Source: JAJUFS01 sp036381175 (GTDB lineage: Bacteria > Pseudomonadota > Gammaproteobacteria > Natronospirales > JAJUFS01). From it: DNA of 41,523 nt. Below, piece after piece: positions 26,273 through 33,829 of this stretch. The notes under the pieces are model-generated. The model saw only the letters and a program-made list of their open reading frames with translations. It did not search any database and was not told the DNA's origin. Numbering within the stretch: position 1 is the first letter of the stretch; each line of letters begins with the position of its first letter. Both the position numbers and the translations under genes were made by a program. The stretch covers positions 1 to 41,523 of the forward strand of contig DASVDI010000037.1 in the NCBI GenBank assembly GCA_036381175.1, read 5' to 3'.

Positions 26273-26298
26273 AAAAAGGGCGGTGTTCGCCGCCCTTT
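26273..26298 (-). terminator. Intrinsic terminator between cytochrome c4 and dsbA
   Basis: On the minus strand the stem GGGCGG/CCGCCC (26295-26290 with 26283-26278), extended by A-T pairs, has a six-base loop and is followed by five T (26277-26273). It would end most cytochrome c4 transcripts 27 bases before the dsbA start, so dsbA probably relies on read-through or its own promoter. Confidence 0.8.
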
Positions 26299-26353
26299 CT
26301 CTTTGCACAATTTCTCTTGCACAATTCTCTGGCACGATTTCTCTATGCCGTTT

Positions 26354-26998
26354 TCAATGCAGTCCCTGGATATAGGACGCAACGGCCTGCATTTCTTCTT
26401 CACTCATTTGTGTTGCAATGTTGCGCATCATCTGGTTCGGATCGGTGCGGCGTTCGCCGGCGGCATAGAGTTTCAATTGGCCCACCACGTAGGCCGCATG
26501 CTGTCCGCCGATCATCGGGTAGTCGGCTGCCGCATTGCCCTTGCCGGCCGGACCATGACAGGCGATGCATCCCGGCACGCCTTTTTCCGGAATGCCGCCG
26601 CGGTAGATGCGCTCGCCCTTTTCGACCAGCGACGGATCCGCAGCGCCGGGCTGGATGGTCTGCGCCGCGAAGTACGCCGCAAGATCAAGCATGTCCTGCT
26701 CGGAAAGCATCTGCGCTTGCGTGGACATGATGGGGTCGAAGCGCGGGCTTTCTTCGGCGGGCAGCTTGAAGGCCTGCAACTGCTTGAGCGTGTAGCCGGC
26801 GTGCTGGCCGGCGAGCTTCGGCCAGATGGGATTCACGCTGTTGCCTTGTGGTCCGTGGCAGGCCGCGCAAACGGCCGCCTTTGCTTCGCCGGCCTCGGCA
26901 TCGCCGCCGACCAGGTTGTCGCCGGCGACAGCCGGCGGTGCCGAAAGCAGCAGGACGACGCCCAGGATACAGGCAACAGTGGCAAGCAGGAATTTCAT
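26354..26998 (-). CDS. cc4: Diheme cytochrome c4
   Basis: A 214-residue periplasmic electron carrier. The signal peptide (MKFLLATVACILGVVLLLSA, ending AVAG) is followed by two similar domains with heme motifs CAACH and CIACH. Each domain has the c4 phrase (PKLAGQHAGYTLKQLQAFK and PMIGGQHAAYVVGQLKLY), and Met ligands are available near the end of each (FDPIMS, MMRNIA). The ATG at 26998 has GGAGAC upstream; the longer frame to 27070 would spoil the signal peptide. Cytochrome c4 donates electrons to oxidases and could feed the caa3 enzyme encoded earlier in the window. It is divergent from engB, with 98 bases between starts. Confidence 0.95.
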   Translation of the reverse strand: MKFLLATVACILGVVLLLSAPPAVAGDNLVGGDAEAGEAKAAVCAACHGPQGNSVNPIWPKLAGQHAGYTLKQLQAFKLPAEESPRFDPIMSTQAQMLSEQDMLDLAAYFAAQTIQPGAADPSLVEKGERIYRGGIPEKGVPGCIACHGPAGKGNAAADYPMIGGQHAAYVVGQLKLYAAGERRTDPNQMMRNIATQMSEEEMQAVASYIQGLH

Positions 26999-27096
26999 CA
27001 GGCAGGTCTCCGAATGCAGTCTCTTGAAGGAGCGGGTGACGCGAAAGCGGCATGATAGACTCGCCGCCACCGCGAAAGGCGCAATTTTACACTACG

Positions 27097-27708
27097 ATGC
27101 CCGATTTTCGACAGACGACCTTCCTCACCAGCGCCGCCGAGGCCAAGGGCTTTCCCGCTCCGGCCGGTCCCGAGGTAGCCTTCGCGGGCCGCTCCAACGC
27201 CGGCAAGTCCAGCGCGCTGAACGCCATCACCGGTCTCAAGGGTCTCGCCCGCACGTCGAAAACACCCGGCCGCACACAGCTGATCAATTTTTTCGACGCA
27301 CCGGGCGGACGCCTGGTCGATCTGCCAGGTTATGGCTTCGCGAAGGTGCCCGAGAGCGTGAAAGCCCGCTGGCGGCAGCTCATGGAAGCGTATCTCAACG
27401 GCCGCGAGGCGCTCGCCGGTCTCATGCTGGTGATGGATATCCGTCACCCGCTCAAGCCTTTCGACGAGCAGATGCTGGCGTGGGCCGCACACGCCGAGCT
27501 GCCGGTTCACGTGCTGCTCACCAAGGCCGACAAGCTTACCCGCAATCACCAGAACCAGGCGCTCGCAAAGGTCCGGCGCCTGCTGCCGGGGGCGTCGATC
27601 CAGCTTTTTTCCGCCACATCGGGCCAGGGCGTGGACGATGCCCGCAGCGTGCTGACGGGCTGGCTGGGAGAAGCGGAAAGCGGCGAGGATCCGGAAACAC
27701 CGGCCTGA
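27097..27708 (+). CDS. engB: Ribosome biogenesis GTPase EngB (YsxC/YihA)
   Basis: A 203-residue GTPase acting in assembly of the 50S ribosomal subunit. All GTP motifs are present: G1 AFAGRSNAGKSS, G2 Thr within SKTPGRTQ, G3 DLPGYG, G4 TKAD and G5 FSATSG. The ATG at 27097 (MPDFRQTTFLTSA) is chosen over the earlier in-frame ATG at 27052 because family members start here. Length is normal. It is convergent with polA, and the hairpins directly after its stop are oriented to end leftward transcription, so no rightward terminator of its own is clear. Confidence 0.96.
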   Translation: MPDFRQTTFLTSAAEAKGFPAPAGPEVAFAGRSNAGKSSALNAITGLKGLARTSKTPGRTQLINFFDAPGGRLVDLPGYGFAKVPESVKARWRQLMEAYLNGREALAGLMLVMDIRHPLKPFDEQMLAWAAHAELPVHVLLTKADKLTRNHQNQALAKVRRLLPGASIQLFSATSGQGVDDARSVLTGWLGEAESGEDPETPA

Positions 27709-27747
27709 AAATTAAAATGCCCGCCGGTACCAAGGCAGCCGGCGGGC

Positions 27748-27783
27748 AAAAAAACCCCGGCCTGAGGGGGATCGAGGCCGGGG
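27748..27783 (-). terminator. Strong intrinsic terminator (end of sRNA candidate and of polA read-through)
   Basis: Stem CCCCGGCCT/AGGCCGGGG (nine pairs, 27783-27775 with 27763-27755), an 11-base C-rich loop, then T7 on the minus strand (27754-27748). A second hairpin GCCCGCCGG/CCGGCGGGC (27747-27739 with 27727-27719) follows at once and is in turn followed by ATTTTAATTTTC. Confidence 0.92.
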
Positions 27784-27862
27784 TACATTGGCGCCTCAGC
27801 TGGGGAGACCGAGACGCCAGATTCGCTCAAGGAGGGAGCGAAGAACGCATTTGCTGCGTTCA
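27748..27862 (-). ncRNA. Candidate sRNA with C-rich loops, sX13-like, downstream of polA
   Basis: The minus strand folds into four successive perfect or near-perfect hairpins: stem GAACGCA/TGCGTTC (27861-27843); stem TTCGCTC/GAGCGAA with loop CCTCCTT (27842-27822); stem GGCGTCTC/GAGGCGCC with loop containing TCTCCCC (27818-27790); and stem CCCCGGCCT/AGGCCGGGG with loop containing ATCCCCC (27783-27755), then seven T. Three loops thus carry anti-Shine-Dalgarno-like C runs. No protein frame fits. The polA-engB gap hosts Spot 42 in E. coli and ErsA in Pseudomonas, and, as I recall, the 115-nt C-rich-loop sRNA sX13 of Xanthomonas lies beside polA. Start is inferred from a promoter-like motif, end from the T-run. 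Function would be post-transcriptional control of G-rich ribosome binding sites. Confidence 0.75.
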
Positions 27863-27867
27863 GAACG

Positions 27868-27895
27868 TGAGACTGGTTGCACTCAATTTAGTTCC
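27868..27895 (-). promoter_or_regulatory. Possible sigma-E-type promoter of the sRNA candidate
   Basis: On the minus strand GGAACT (27895-27890) and TCTCA (27872-27868) are 17 bases apart, close to the RpoE/AlgU pattern GGAACTT...TCTGA. Transcription would begin about 27862 and give a 115-nt RNA. No convincing sigma-70 pair was found nearby. ErsA of Pseudomonas also depends on this sigma class. Confidence 0.45.
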
Positions 27896-28034
27896 CGCAT
27901 GGACTAACTTTTTTCAGGTGCGGAAAGTTTCACCAGTCCTCGAGCCTTTCCCCATAACAAGGCCCATATTCATAGAATAGACCAGCCGCGGAAAAGGAAG
28001 ATTGCGCCGCAACACCATCCGACGGACGGTCACG

Positions 28035-30806
28035 TCAATGCGCCTCGTCCCAATTATTGCCGGTGCCCGTATCGACCTTCAGCGGCACTGCCAACGCCGC
28101 GGCGCTGCACATGTGCTCCACCACGCCGGCCCGGAGCCGCTCCACGTCATTTTCCGCGACCTCGAACACCAGTTCGTCGTGAACCTGCATGATCATGCGC
28201 GCGTCGATGCCCGATTCCGGCAGCCAGCGCGCGACCGCCAGCATCGCGCGCTTGATGATGTCCGCCGCCGTGCCCTGCATGGGCGCGTTGATGGCGGTGC
28301 GCTCGGCATACTGGCGCATCTGTACGTTGCGCGCGTTGATGTCGGGCAGGTACAGGCGTCGGCCGAAGACGGTTTCAACGTAACCCTGCTCTTTCGCCAG
28401 CGCGCGCGTGTTTTCCATGTACGCCTTCACGCCGGGGTAACGATCGAAATACAGATCGACATACTGCTGCGCTTCCGCACGACCGATGCCGAGCTGCTTC
28501 GCGAGACCGAACGCGGACATGCCGTAGATCAATCCGAAATTGATCGCCTTTGCCGCGCGGCGTTCCTCATCGCTGACATCGGCCGGCTGCTTGCCGCGAA
28601 TTTCCGCGGCGGTGGCGCGGTGAATGTCGAGGTCCTCCTTGAACGCCTTGAGCAGGCTCGCGTCACCGGAAAGGTGCGCCATGATGCGAAGCTCGATCTG
28701 CGAATAATCCGCGGCAAGTAACCGACAACCTTCGGGCGCGATGAACGCCTGGCGAATGCGCCGGCCCTCGGTGGTGCGGATCGGAATGTTCTGCAGGTTC
28801 GGATCGGCTGAAGAAAGCCTTCCGGTTGCGGCAACGGCCTGGTGATACGAGGTATGCACGCGGCCGGTTTTCGCGTTGATCATTTCCGGCAGCTTGTCCG
28901 TGTACGTCGATTTCAGTTTCGACATCGCGCGATGCTGCATGATGAGCGCGGGCAGCTCGTAATTGTTCGCGAGTTCCACCAATACATCTTCCGCTGTCGA
29001 TGGCTGGCCTTTCGGCGTCTTGCGAATGACGGGAATGTTCTGTTCCTCGAACAGGATTTGTTGCAATTGTTTCGGCGAGCCGAGATTGAATTCGCGTCCG
29101 GCCTGCGCATACGACTGCTGTTCGATATCAATGAGCTTTTCGCTGAGCTCATGGCTCTGGTCGGCCAGCAGTTGCCGGTCGATCAGCACGCCGTCGTGTT
29201 CCATGCGCATCAGCACGGGCGCGAGCGGAATCTCGATATTTTCGTACAGCTCGCGCAGCGGCGGAATCTTCTCAAGCTGCGGGTACAAGGTTTCGTGCAA
29301 GCGCAGCGTGATGTCGGCATCTTCCGCCGCGTACGGCCCCGCGTCTTCGATTCGGATTTCATCGAAGGTCAGCTGCTTCTTGCCCTTGCCCGCAATTTCC
29401 GAAAACGTGACGGTCTGAACACCAAGATGCGCGAGCGCGAGCGTGTCCATGTCGTGACGGTTCGCGGTGGAATTCAGCACGTAGGATTCCAGCATGGTGT
29501 CGTGCGCGAAACCGGCGAGCGCGATGCCGTGATTCATCAGCACGTGCATGTCGTACTTCAGGTGCTGTCCGAGTTTTTTCTTTCTCGGATCTTCAAGCAG
29601 CGGTTTCAGGGCGGCGAGGACGCTTTCACGATCCAGCTGTTTCGGTGCATCCATGTAGGAATGCGCGAGCGGCACGTAAGCGGCTTCGCCACTTTTTACA
29701 GCAAAGGAAACGCCGACAATTTCCGCATCCATGTAATTCAGCGACGTGGTTTCCGTATCGAAGGCGATCAATTCGGCTTTATTCAATTTCGCGAGCCACG
29801 CATCGAACGCCTCCTGGGTGAAAATGATTTCGTACTCGCGTTTCTCGACGCTGACAGTGGCAACCGTCGCCGTGTCGGAAACGGCAGCAGTAACGGACGT
29901 CGTGACTTCCGTGACTTTTTCATCGGCCGGCGCTTCTTCGCCGAGCTGTCTCAGCCAGGTCCGGAACTCGAAACGCATGAACAATTCGCGCAGCTTTTCC
30001 GTTGCGGGCTGATTCATCACGAGATCCGCGGGCGTTTTGTCGATCTCGACATTGCAGCGAATGGTGGCGAGTTCCTTCGAGAGCGCGAGTTGTTCGAGGT
30101 TCTCGCGCAGGCTTTCGCCGACCTTGCCCTTGATGTCATCGGCATGCTTGATGATTTCATCGAGCGTGCCGTATTCGTTCAGCCATTTTGCCGCGGTCTT
30201 GGCACCCACTTTCGGCACGCCGGGAATGTTGTCCGAGGTGTCGCCGACGAGCGCGAGATAATCGATTACCTGCTCGGGCCAGACATCGAATTTCTCCTTC
30301 ACGCCGTCGCGATCCATGGTCTTGTTCGTCATGGTGTTGACGAGCGTGATGCCGGGCACGACGAGCTGCGCCATGTCCTTGTCGCCGGTGGAAATCACCA
30401 CGTCACGCTTGTTTTCAAGCGCCTGCACGGCGAGCGTGCCGATCACGTCGTCGGCTTCGACACCCGAGATGCGCAGGATCGGAAAGCCCAGCGCTTCGAC
30501 CGTTTCGCACAGCGGCTCGACCTGCGAGCGCAGATCGTCCGGCATCGGCGGGCGGTTCGATTTGTATTCCTTGAACAGTTCGTCGCGAAAGGTCGGCCCC
30601 TTCGCATCGAACACCACCACGACGTTGTCCGTGCCGTATTCCTGCGGCAGGCGGCGCAGCATGTTCGCCACGCCATAAATCGCGCCCGTCGCTTCGCCGC
30701 GTGAATTCTTCAAGGGCGGCAACGCGTGGAAGGCGCGATACAGGTAGGACGAGCCGTCCACCATGACGAAAGGTTTGTTCGCGGATTTGGTGTCAGTCAT
30801 GGTCAT
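28035..30806 (-). CDS. polA: DNA polymerase I
   Basis: A 923-residue polymerase for Okazaki-fragment processing and repair. The 5'-3' exonuclease domain opens with VDGSSYLYRAFHALPPL and contains DDVIGTLA and DNIPGVPKVGAKTA. The 3'-5' exonuclease domain shows DTETTSL, so proofreading appears intact. Polymerase motifs are A (DYSQIELRIMAHLSGD), B (RRAAKAINFGLIYGMS) and C (QVHDELVFEV). Length is close to E. coli (928). The ATG at 30806 or the one two codons later (30800) is the start; the longer open frame upstream would overlap lptM entirely. The start overlaps lptM by 14 bases. The 3' side leads to the sRNA candidate and its terminator. Confidence 0.97.
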   Translation of the reverse strand: MTMTDTKSANKPFVMVDGSSYLYRAFHALPPLKNSRGEATGAIYGVANMLRRLPQEYGTDNVVVVFDAKGPTFRDELFKEYKSNRPPMPDDLRSQVEPLCETVEALGFPILRISGVEADDVIGTLAVQALENKRDVVISTGDKDMAQLVVPGITLVNTMTNKTMDRDGVKEKFDVWPEQVIDYLALVGDTSDNIPGVPKVGAKTAAKWLNEYGTLDEIIKHADDIKGKVGESLRENLEQLALSKELATIRCNVEIDKTPADLVMNQPATEKLRELFMRFEFRTWLRQLGEEAPADEKVTEVTTSVTAAVSDTATVATVSVEKREYEIIFTQEAFDAWLAKLNKAELIAFDTETTSLNYMDAEIVGVSFAVKSGEAAYVPLAHSYMDAPKQLDRESVLAALKPLLEDPRKKKLGQHLKYDMHVLMNHGIALAGFAHDTMLESYVLNSTANRHDMDTLALAHLGVQTVTFSEIAGKGKKQLTFDEIRIEDAGPYAAEDADITLRLHETLYPQLEKIPPLRELYENIEIPLAPVLMRMEHDGVLIDRQLLADQSHELSEKLIDIEQQSYAQAGREFNLGSPKQLQQILFEEQNIPVIRKTPKGQPSTAEDVLVELANNYELPALIMQHRAMSKLKSTYTDKLPEMINAKTGRVHTSYHQAVAATGRLSSADPNLQNIPIRTTEGRRIRQAFIAPEGCRLLAADYSQIELRIMAHLSGDASLLKAFKEDLDIHRATAAEIRGKQPADVSDEERRAAKAINFGLIYGMSAFGLAKQLGIGRAEAQQYVDLYFDRYPGVKAYMENTRALAKEQGYVETVFGRRLYLPDINARNVQMRQYAERTAINAPMQGTAADIIKRAMLAVARWLPESGIDARMIMQVHDELVFEVAENDVERLRAGVVEHMCSAAALAVPLKVDTGTGNNWDEAH

Positions 30807-30981
30807 TGGATTCTTCGGGGATCGATTGCGGAATGTCGCCGGCATCATCGGCAGCAACCGGCACGGCATCTTTCTCGACGGCGGCGGGCGGCGCAACCAG
30901 AGGGCCCTTCTGCCCGCATGCCGCAACGCCGAGCATCAGCAATGCAACAAGCGCCGCTCTCATATATAAGGTGTTTTTCAT
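30793..30981 (-). CDS. lptM: LptM-type (YifL) outer-membrane lipoprotein
   Basis: A 62-residue lipoprotein. The signal is MKNTLYMRAALVALLML followed by lipobox GVAAC, and the mature part starts CGQKGPLVAPP, the hallmark of LptM, a small partner that helps the LptD/LptE lipopolysaccharide translocon fold and form its disulfides. The rest is acidic and disordered. The ATG at 30981 has AGGA 9 bases upstream. It overlaps polA by 14 bases. In many gammaproteobacteria lptM lies with lysA and dapF; its position directly upstream of polA is a rearrangement. Confidence 0.85.
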   Translation of the reverse strand: MKNTLYMRAALVALLMLGVAACGQKGPLVAPPAAVEKDAVPVAADDAGDIPQSIPEESNDHD

Positions 30982-31049
30982 CACTGCAGTCCTGCGGAAT
31001 TTGCGGCAGTATAAACCGCGAATTGCGCAAGCCGCATGTGGAGGCGCTC

Positions 31050-31709
31050 ATGCACGATGTGTTCGGACTCGGAATTTACTGGCTGGCAGTGGTCGGCGCG
31101 CTGGCGGCTGTTGGCCTGTGGCTGTTCATCTCCGGAATCACGCGGTTCTTTCGCGGCCGTTTCCTGCGCGGCCCGCTGCGCGGTGCGTTCGGTGCTGCAA
31201 TCGGCGCGTTCGCGCTGGCGCTCGCGGCCATCGGCATGAATCTGCACACCTACAACCGCCTGAACTACGAGGAACCCGTCGCCGTTATCGAGTTTCGACA
31301 GATCGCTCCGCGTCACTACCAGGCCTTGCTGCGTACGGCGGATGGCGAGGACCGCATGCTCACCGTGCATGGCGATGAATGGCAGCTCGATGCGCGCGTA
31401 CTCAAATGGAAAGGCGTGGGCGCGTTGCTGGGCCTGGATCCGCGTTACCGGCTGGAGCGATTCAGTGGCCGCTACACAACGATAAACGACGAACGTCATG
31501 CCGCACGCAGCATTTATGGATTGAATGACACCGAGAAAGGCGTCGATGTCTGGCAGTTGTCACAGGAATACGATCGCTGGCTGCCATTCGTGGATACCAT
31601 TTACGGCAGCGCCGCGTACATGCCGATGCACGATGGCGCGACCTACGAAGTGTTGATGACGGAAGACGGATTGATCGCGCGCGAGGCTTCAACGCAAACC
31701 GGTTCGTAG
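31050..31709 (+). CDS. Two-helix membrane protein of unknown function
   Basis: A 219-residue protein with two N-terminal membrane helices (about 5-27 and 41-66) separated by an Arg/Gly-rich loop (RFFRGRFLRGPLRGAFG), and a soluble domain from about 70 that includes EFRQIAPRHYQALLRT, LKWKGVGALLGLDPRYRLERFSG and DTIYGSAAYMPM. Database entries of this type are sometimes named multidrug efflux, which two helices do not support. The ATG follows GGAGG by 5 bases, a strong ribosome binding site. It is divergent from lptM (68 bases apart) and convergent with rep (3 bases between stops). The family is not one I can assign a function. Confidence 0.85.
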   Translation: MHDVFGLGIYWLAVVGALAAVGLWLFISGITRFFRGRFLRGPLRGAFGAAIGAFALALAAIGMNLHTYNRLNYEEPVAVIEFRQIAPRHYQALLRTADGEDRMLTVHGDEWQLDARVLKWKGVGALLGLDPRYRLERFSGRYTTINDERHAARSIYGLNDTEKGVDVWQLSQEYDRWLPFVDTIYGSAAYMPMHDGATYEVLMTEDGLIAREASTQTGS

Positions 31710-31712
31710 AAC

Positions 31713-33761
31713 TCAGCTCTCGGTCAACAGGTTTTTCAAACCGGCCAGTGTTGCGCGGCCGGATTCGATCTTCTCTTCCTTCGAACGCTCGACGCCACCG
31801 CCTTCCCAGCGCAGATCATTCTCGGGGAGTTCCGAAAGGAAACGCGAGGGTTCGCAATCGAAATCCTCGCCGTAGCGGCGGCGTTTCTCGGCAAAGCTGA
31901 TAGTGAGATTCCGTTGCGCGCGCGTGATGCCAACGTACATCAGGCGGCGCTCTTCCTCGACTGTGTCCGCTTCGATGCTGTTCCGGTGCGGGAGCGTTTC
32001 CTCTTCCACGCCGACGAGATACACGTGCGGAAACTCCAGGCCTTTCGCCGCGTGCAAGGTCATCAGCTGCACCACGTCGCCCGGATCGTCGTCGCCATTG
32101 CGATCAAGGCGGTCGATGAGGCTCATGCGCGCGAGCACATCTCCCAGCGACATTTCACCGTCGTTGTTCTTGATGATGTGGCCCATCCACGACAACAATT
32201 CCTCGACGTTCTCCCAGCGACGTTTCGCCTTGTCGGGATCGCGCGAACTTTCTTCCAGCCATTCACGATAACCGAGTTCTTCCAGCAATTCATTGACGCG
32301 TCCGAGCGTTATCTCGCCTTCAAGCTGTTCCGACCAGTAACTGATCCAGCGTCCGAATTCGCGCACCTTGGCCAAAGTGCGTTCCGGCAGGAATTCCGAC
32401 AGGCCCATTTCGAAGCAGGCGGAAACCAGGCTGACGTTGCGGCGCGATGCATATTCGCCGAGCTTTTCCAGCGTGACAGTGCCGATTTCGCGCCGCGGAA
32501 TATTGACGATGCGAAGGAACGCGCTGTCGTCATCCGGGTTCACCAGCAGCCTCAAATACGCGACGATGTCGCGCACTTCACCGCGATCGAAGAACGACAT
32601 GCCGCCGGAGAGATGGTACGGAACTTGTTGTTCGCGCAGCGCCTTCTCGAAAAAACGCGACTGGTGGTTGCTGCGATACAGAATCGCGAAATCGCGAAAC
32701 CCGAGACCTTTCTGCAATTTCATGTGCACGAGATCGGTGACGACGCGCTCGACTTCGTGATTCGCATCCTTGCAGCCGATGATGCGGATTTCATCGCCCT
32801 CGCCCATCTCGGACCACAAGCGTTTTTCGAAAACGTGTTCATTATTCGCGATGATGTGGTTCGCGACGCGCAGGATGCGCGACGTGGAACGGTAATTCTG
32901 CTCCAGCTTGACGACGGTGAGCTGCGGGTAATCCTCTGCAAGCCGCACGAGATTTTCCGGCCGCGCGCCGCGCCAGGCGTAAATGGACTGATCGTCGTCG
33001 CCGACGATGGTGAATGCAGCGCGCACGCCGGCGATGTGTTTCATCAAGCGGTATTGTGCGTCGTTGGTGTCCTGGCATTCATCGACAAGCAGGTAGCGGA
33101 AGCGGTTCTGCCATTTCTCACGGATGTCGCGATGCGTTTCGAACAGCTGCACAGGTTTCGCGATGAGATCATCGAAATCGAATGCGTTGTAGGCGCGCAG
33201 CGAGCGGTCGTACGCCGCGTAAACGCGCGCCGCCTGCATGTCGCGCGCATCAACCGCTTCCTTCATCGCCTGCTCGGGCGTGACGGAATCGCTTTTCCAG
33301 CCGGACACTTGCCATTGCATCGTGTCAATGAGTTCGCTGGTGTCGAGGCGCTCGACTTTCAGGATTTCGGTGATGAGATTCTTGCTGTCTTCGGCATCGA
33401 AGATGGTGAAATTCTTCTTGTAACCGATCGCGTGGTGTTCCTGTTGCAGGATGCGCAGGCCAAGCGTGTGGAAGGTGGAAACGGCGAGGCCTTTCGCGGC
33501 CTCTTCACCCATGAGCGCGCGGGCGCGCGCCTTCATTTCCCGTGCGGCCTTGTTGGTGAATGTAACCGCCGCAATCTGGTCGGGCCGGTAATCGCATTCA
33601 CGCACGAGATGCGCAATCTTCTCCGTGATCACGCGCGTCTTGCCGCTGCCCGCGCCCGCGAGCACCAGCAACGGTCCGCCGATGTGGCGAACGGCTTCAA
33701 GCTGGCGCGGATTCAACGTGGGACGCGAAGATTTTCGGGCAGGAGGATGGGCGGCATTCAT
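31713..33761 (-). CDS. rep: ATP-dependent DNA helicase Rep
   Basis: A 682-residue superfamily 1A helicase that moves 3'-5' and clears proteins ahead of replication forks. Motif I is LAGAGSGKT (Lys41), Ia TFTNKAAREMKAR, II VDECQDTN, III GDDDQSIYAWRGA, IV LEQNYRST, V LMTLHAAKGLEF and VI EERRLMYVGITRA. Length matches E. coli Rep (673) rather than UvrD (720), and the C-terminal end lacks the UvrD extension, so Rep is the better name. The start is the ATG at 33761. Confidence 0.93.
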   Translation of the reverse strand: MNAAHPPARKSSRPTLNPRQLEAVRHIGGPLLVLAGAGSGKTRVITEKIAHLVRECDYRPDQIAAVTFTNKAAREMKARARALMGEEAAKGLAVSTFHTLGLRILQQEHHAIGYKKNFTIFDAEDSKNLITEILKVERLDTSELIDTMQWQVSGWKSDSVTPEQAMKEAVDARDMQAARVYAAYDRSLRAYNAFDFDDLIAKPVQLFETHRDIREKWQNRFRYLLVDECQDTNDAQYRLMKHIAGVRAAFTIVGDDDQSIYAWRGARPENLVRLAEDYPQLTVVKLEQNYRSTSRILRVANHIIANNEHVFEKRLWSEMGEGDEIRIIGCKDANHEVERVVTDLVHMKLQKGLGFRDFAILYRSNHQSRFFEKALREQQVPYHLSGGMSFFDRGEVRDIVAYLRLLVNPDDDSAFLRIVNIPRREIGTVTLEKLGEYASRRNVSLVSACFEMGLSEFLPERTLAKVREFGRWISYWSEQLEGEITLGRVNELLEELGYREWLEESSRDPDKAKRRWENVEELLSWMGHIIKNNDGEMSLGDVLARMSLIDRLDRNGDDDPGDVVQLMTLHAAKGLEFPHVYLVGVEEETLPHRNSIEADTVEEERRLMYVGITRAQRNLTISFAEKRRRYGEDFDCEPSRFLSELPENDLRWEGGGVERSKEEKIESGRATLAGLKNLLTES

Positions 33762-33829
33762 GATGCCGGTATTCTACCGGGAGTTATCTTTTCGACCAGT
33801 CTTGAATTTCTCGCGAAGTGTTCGTGTCG

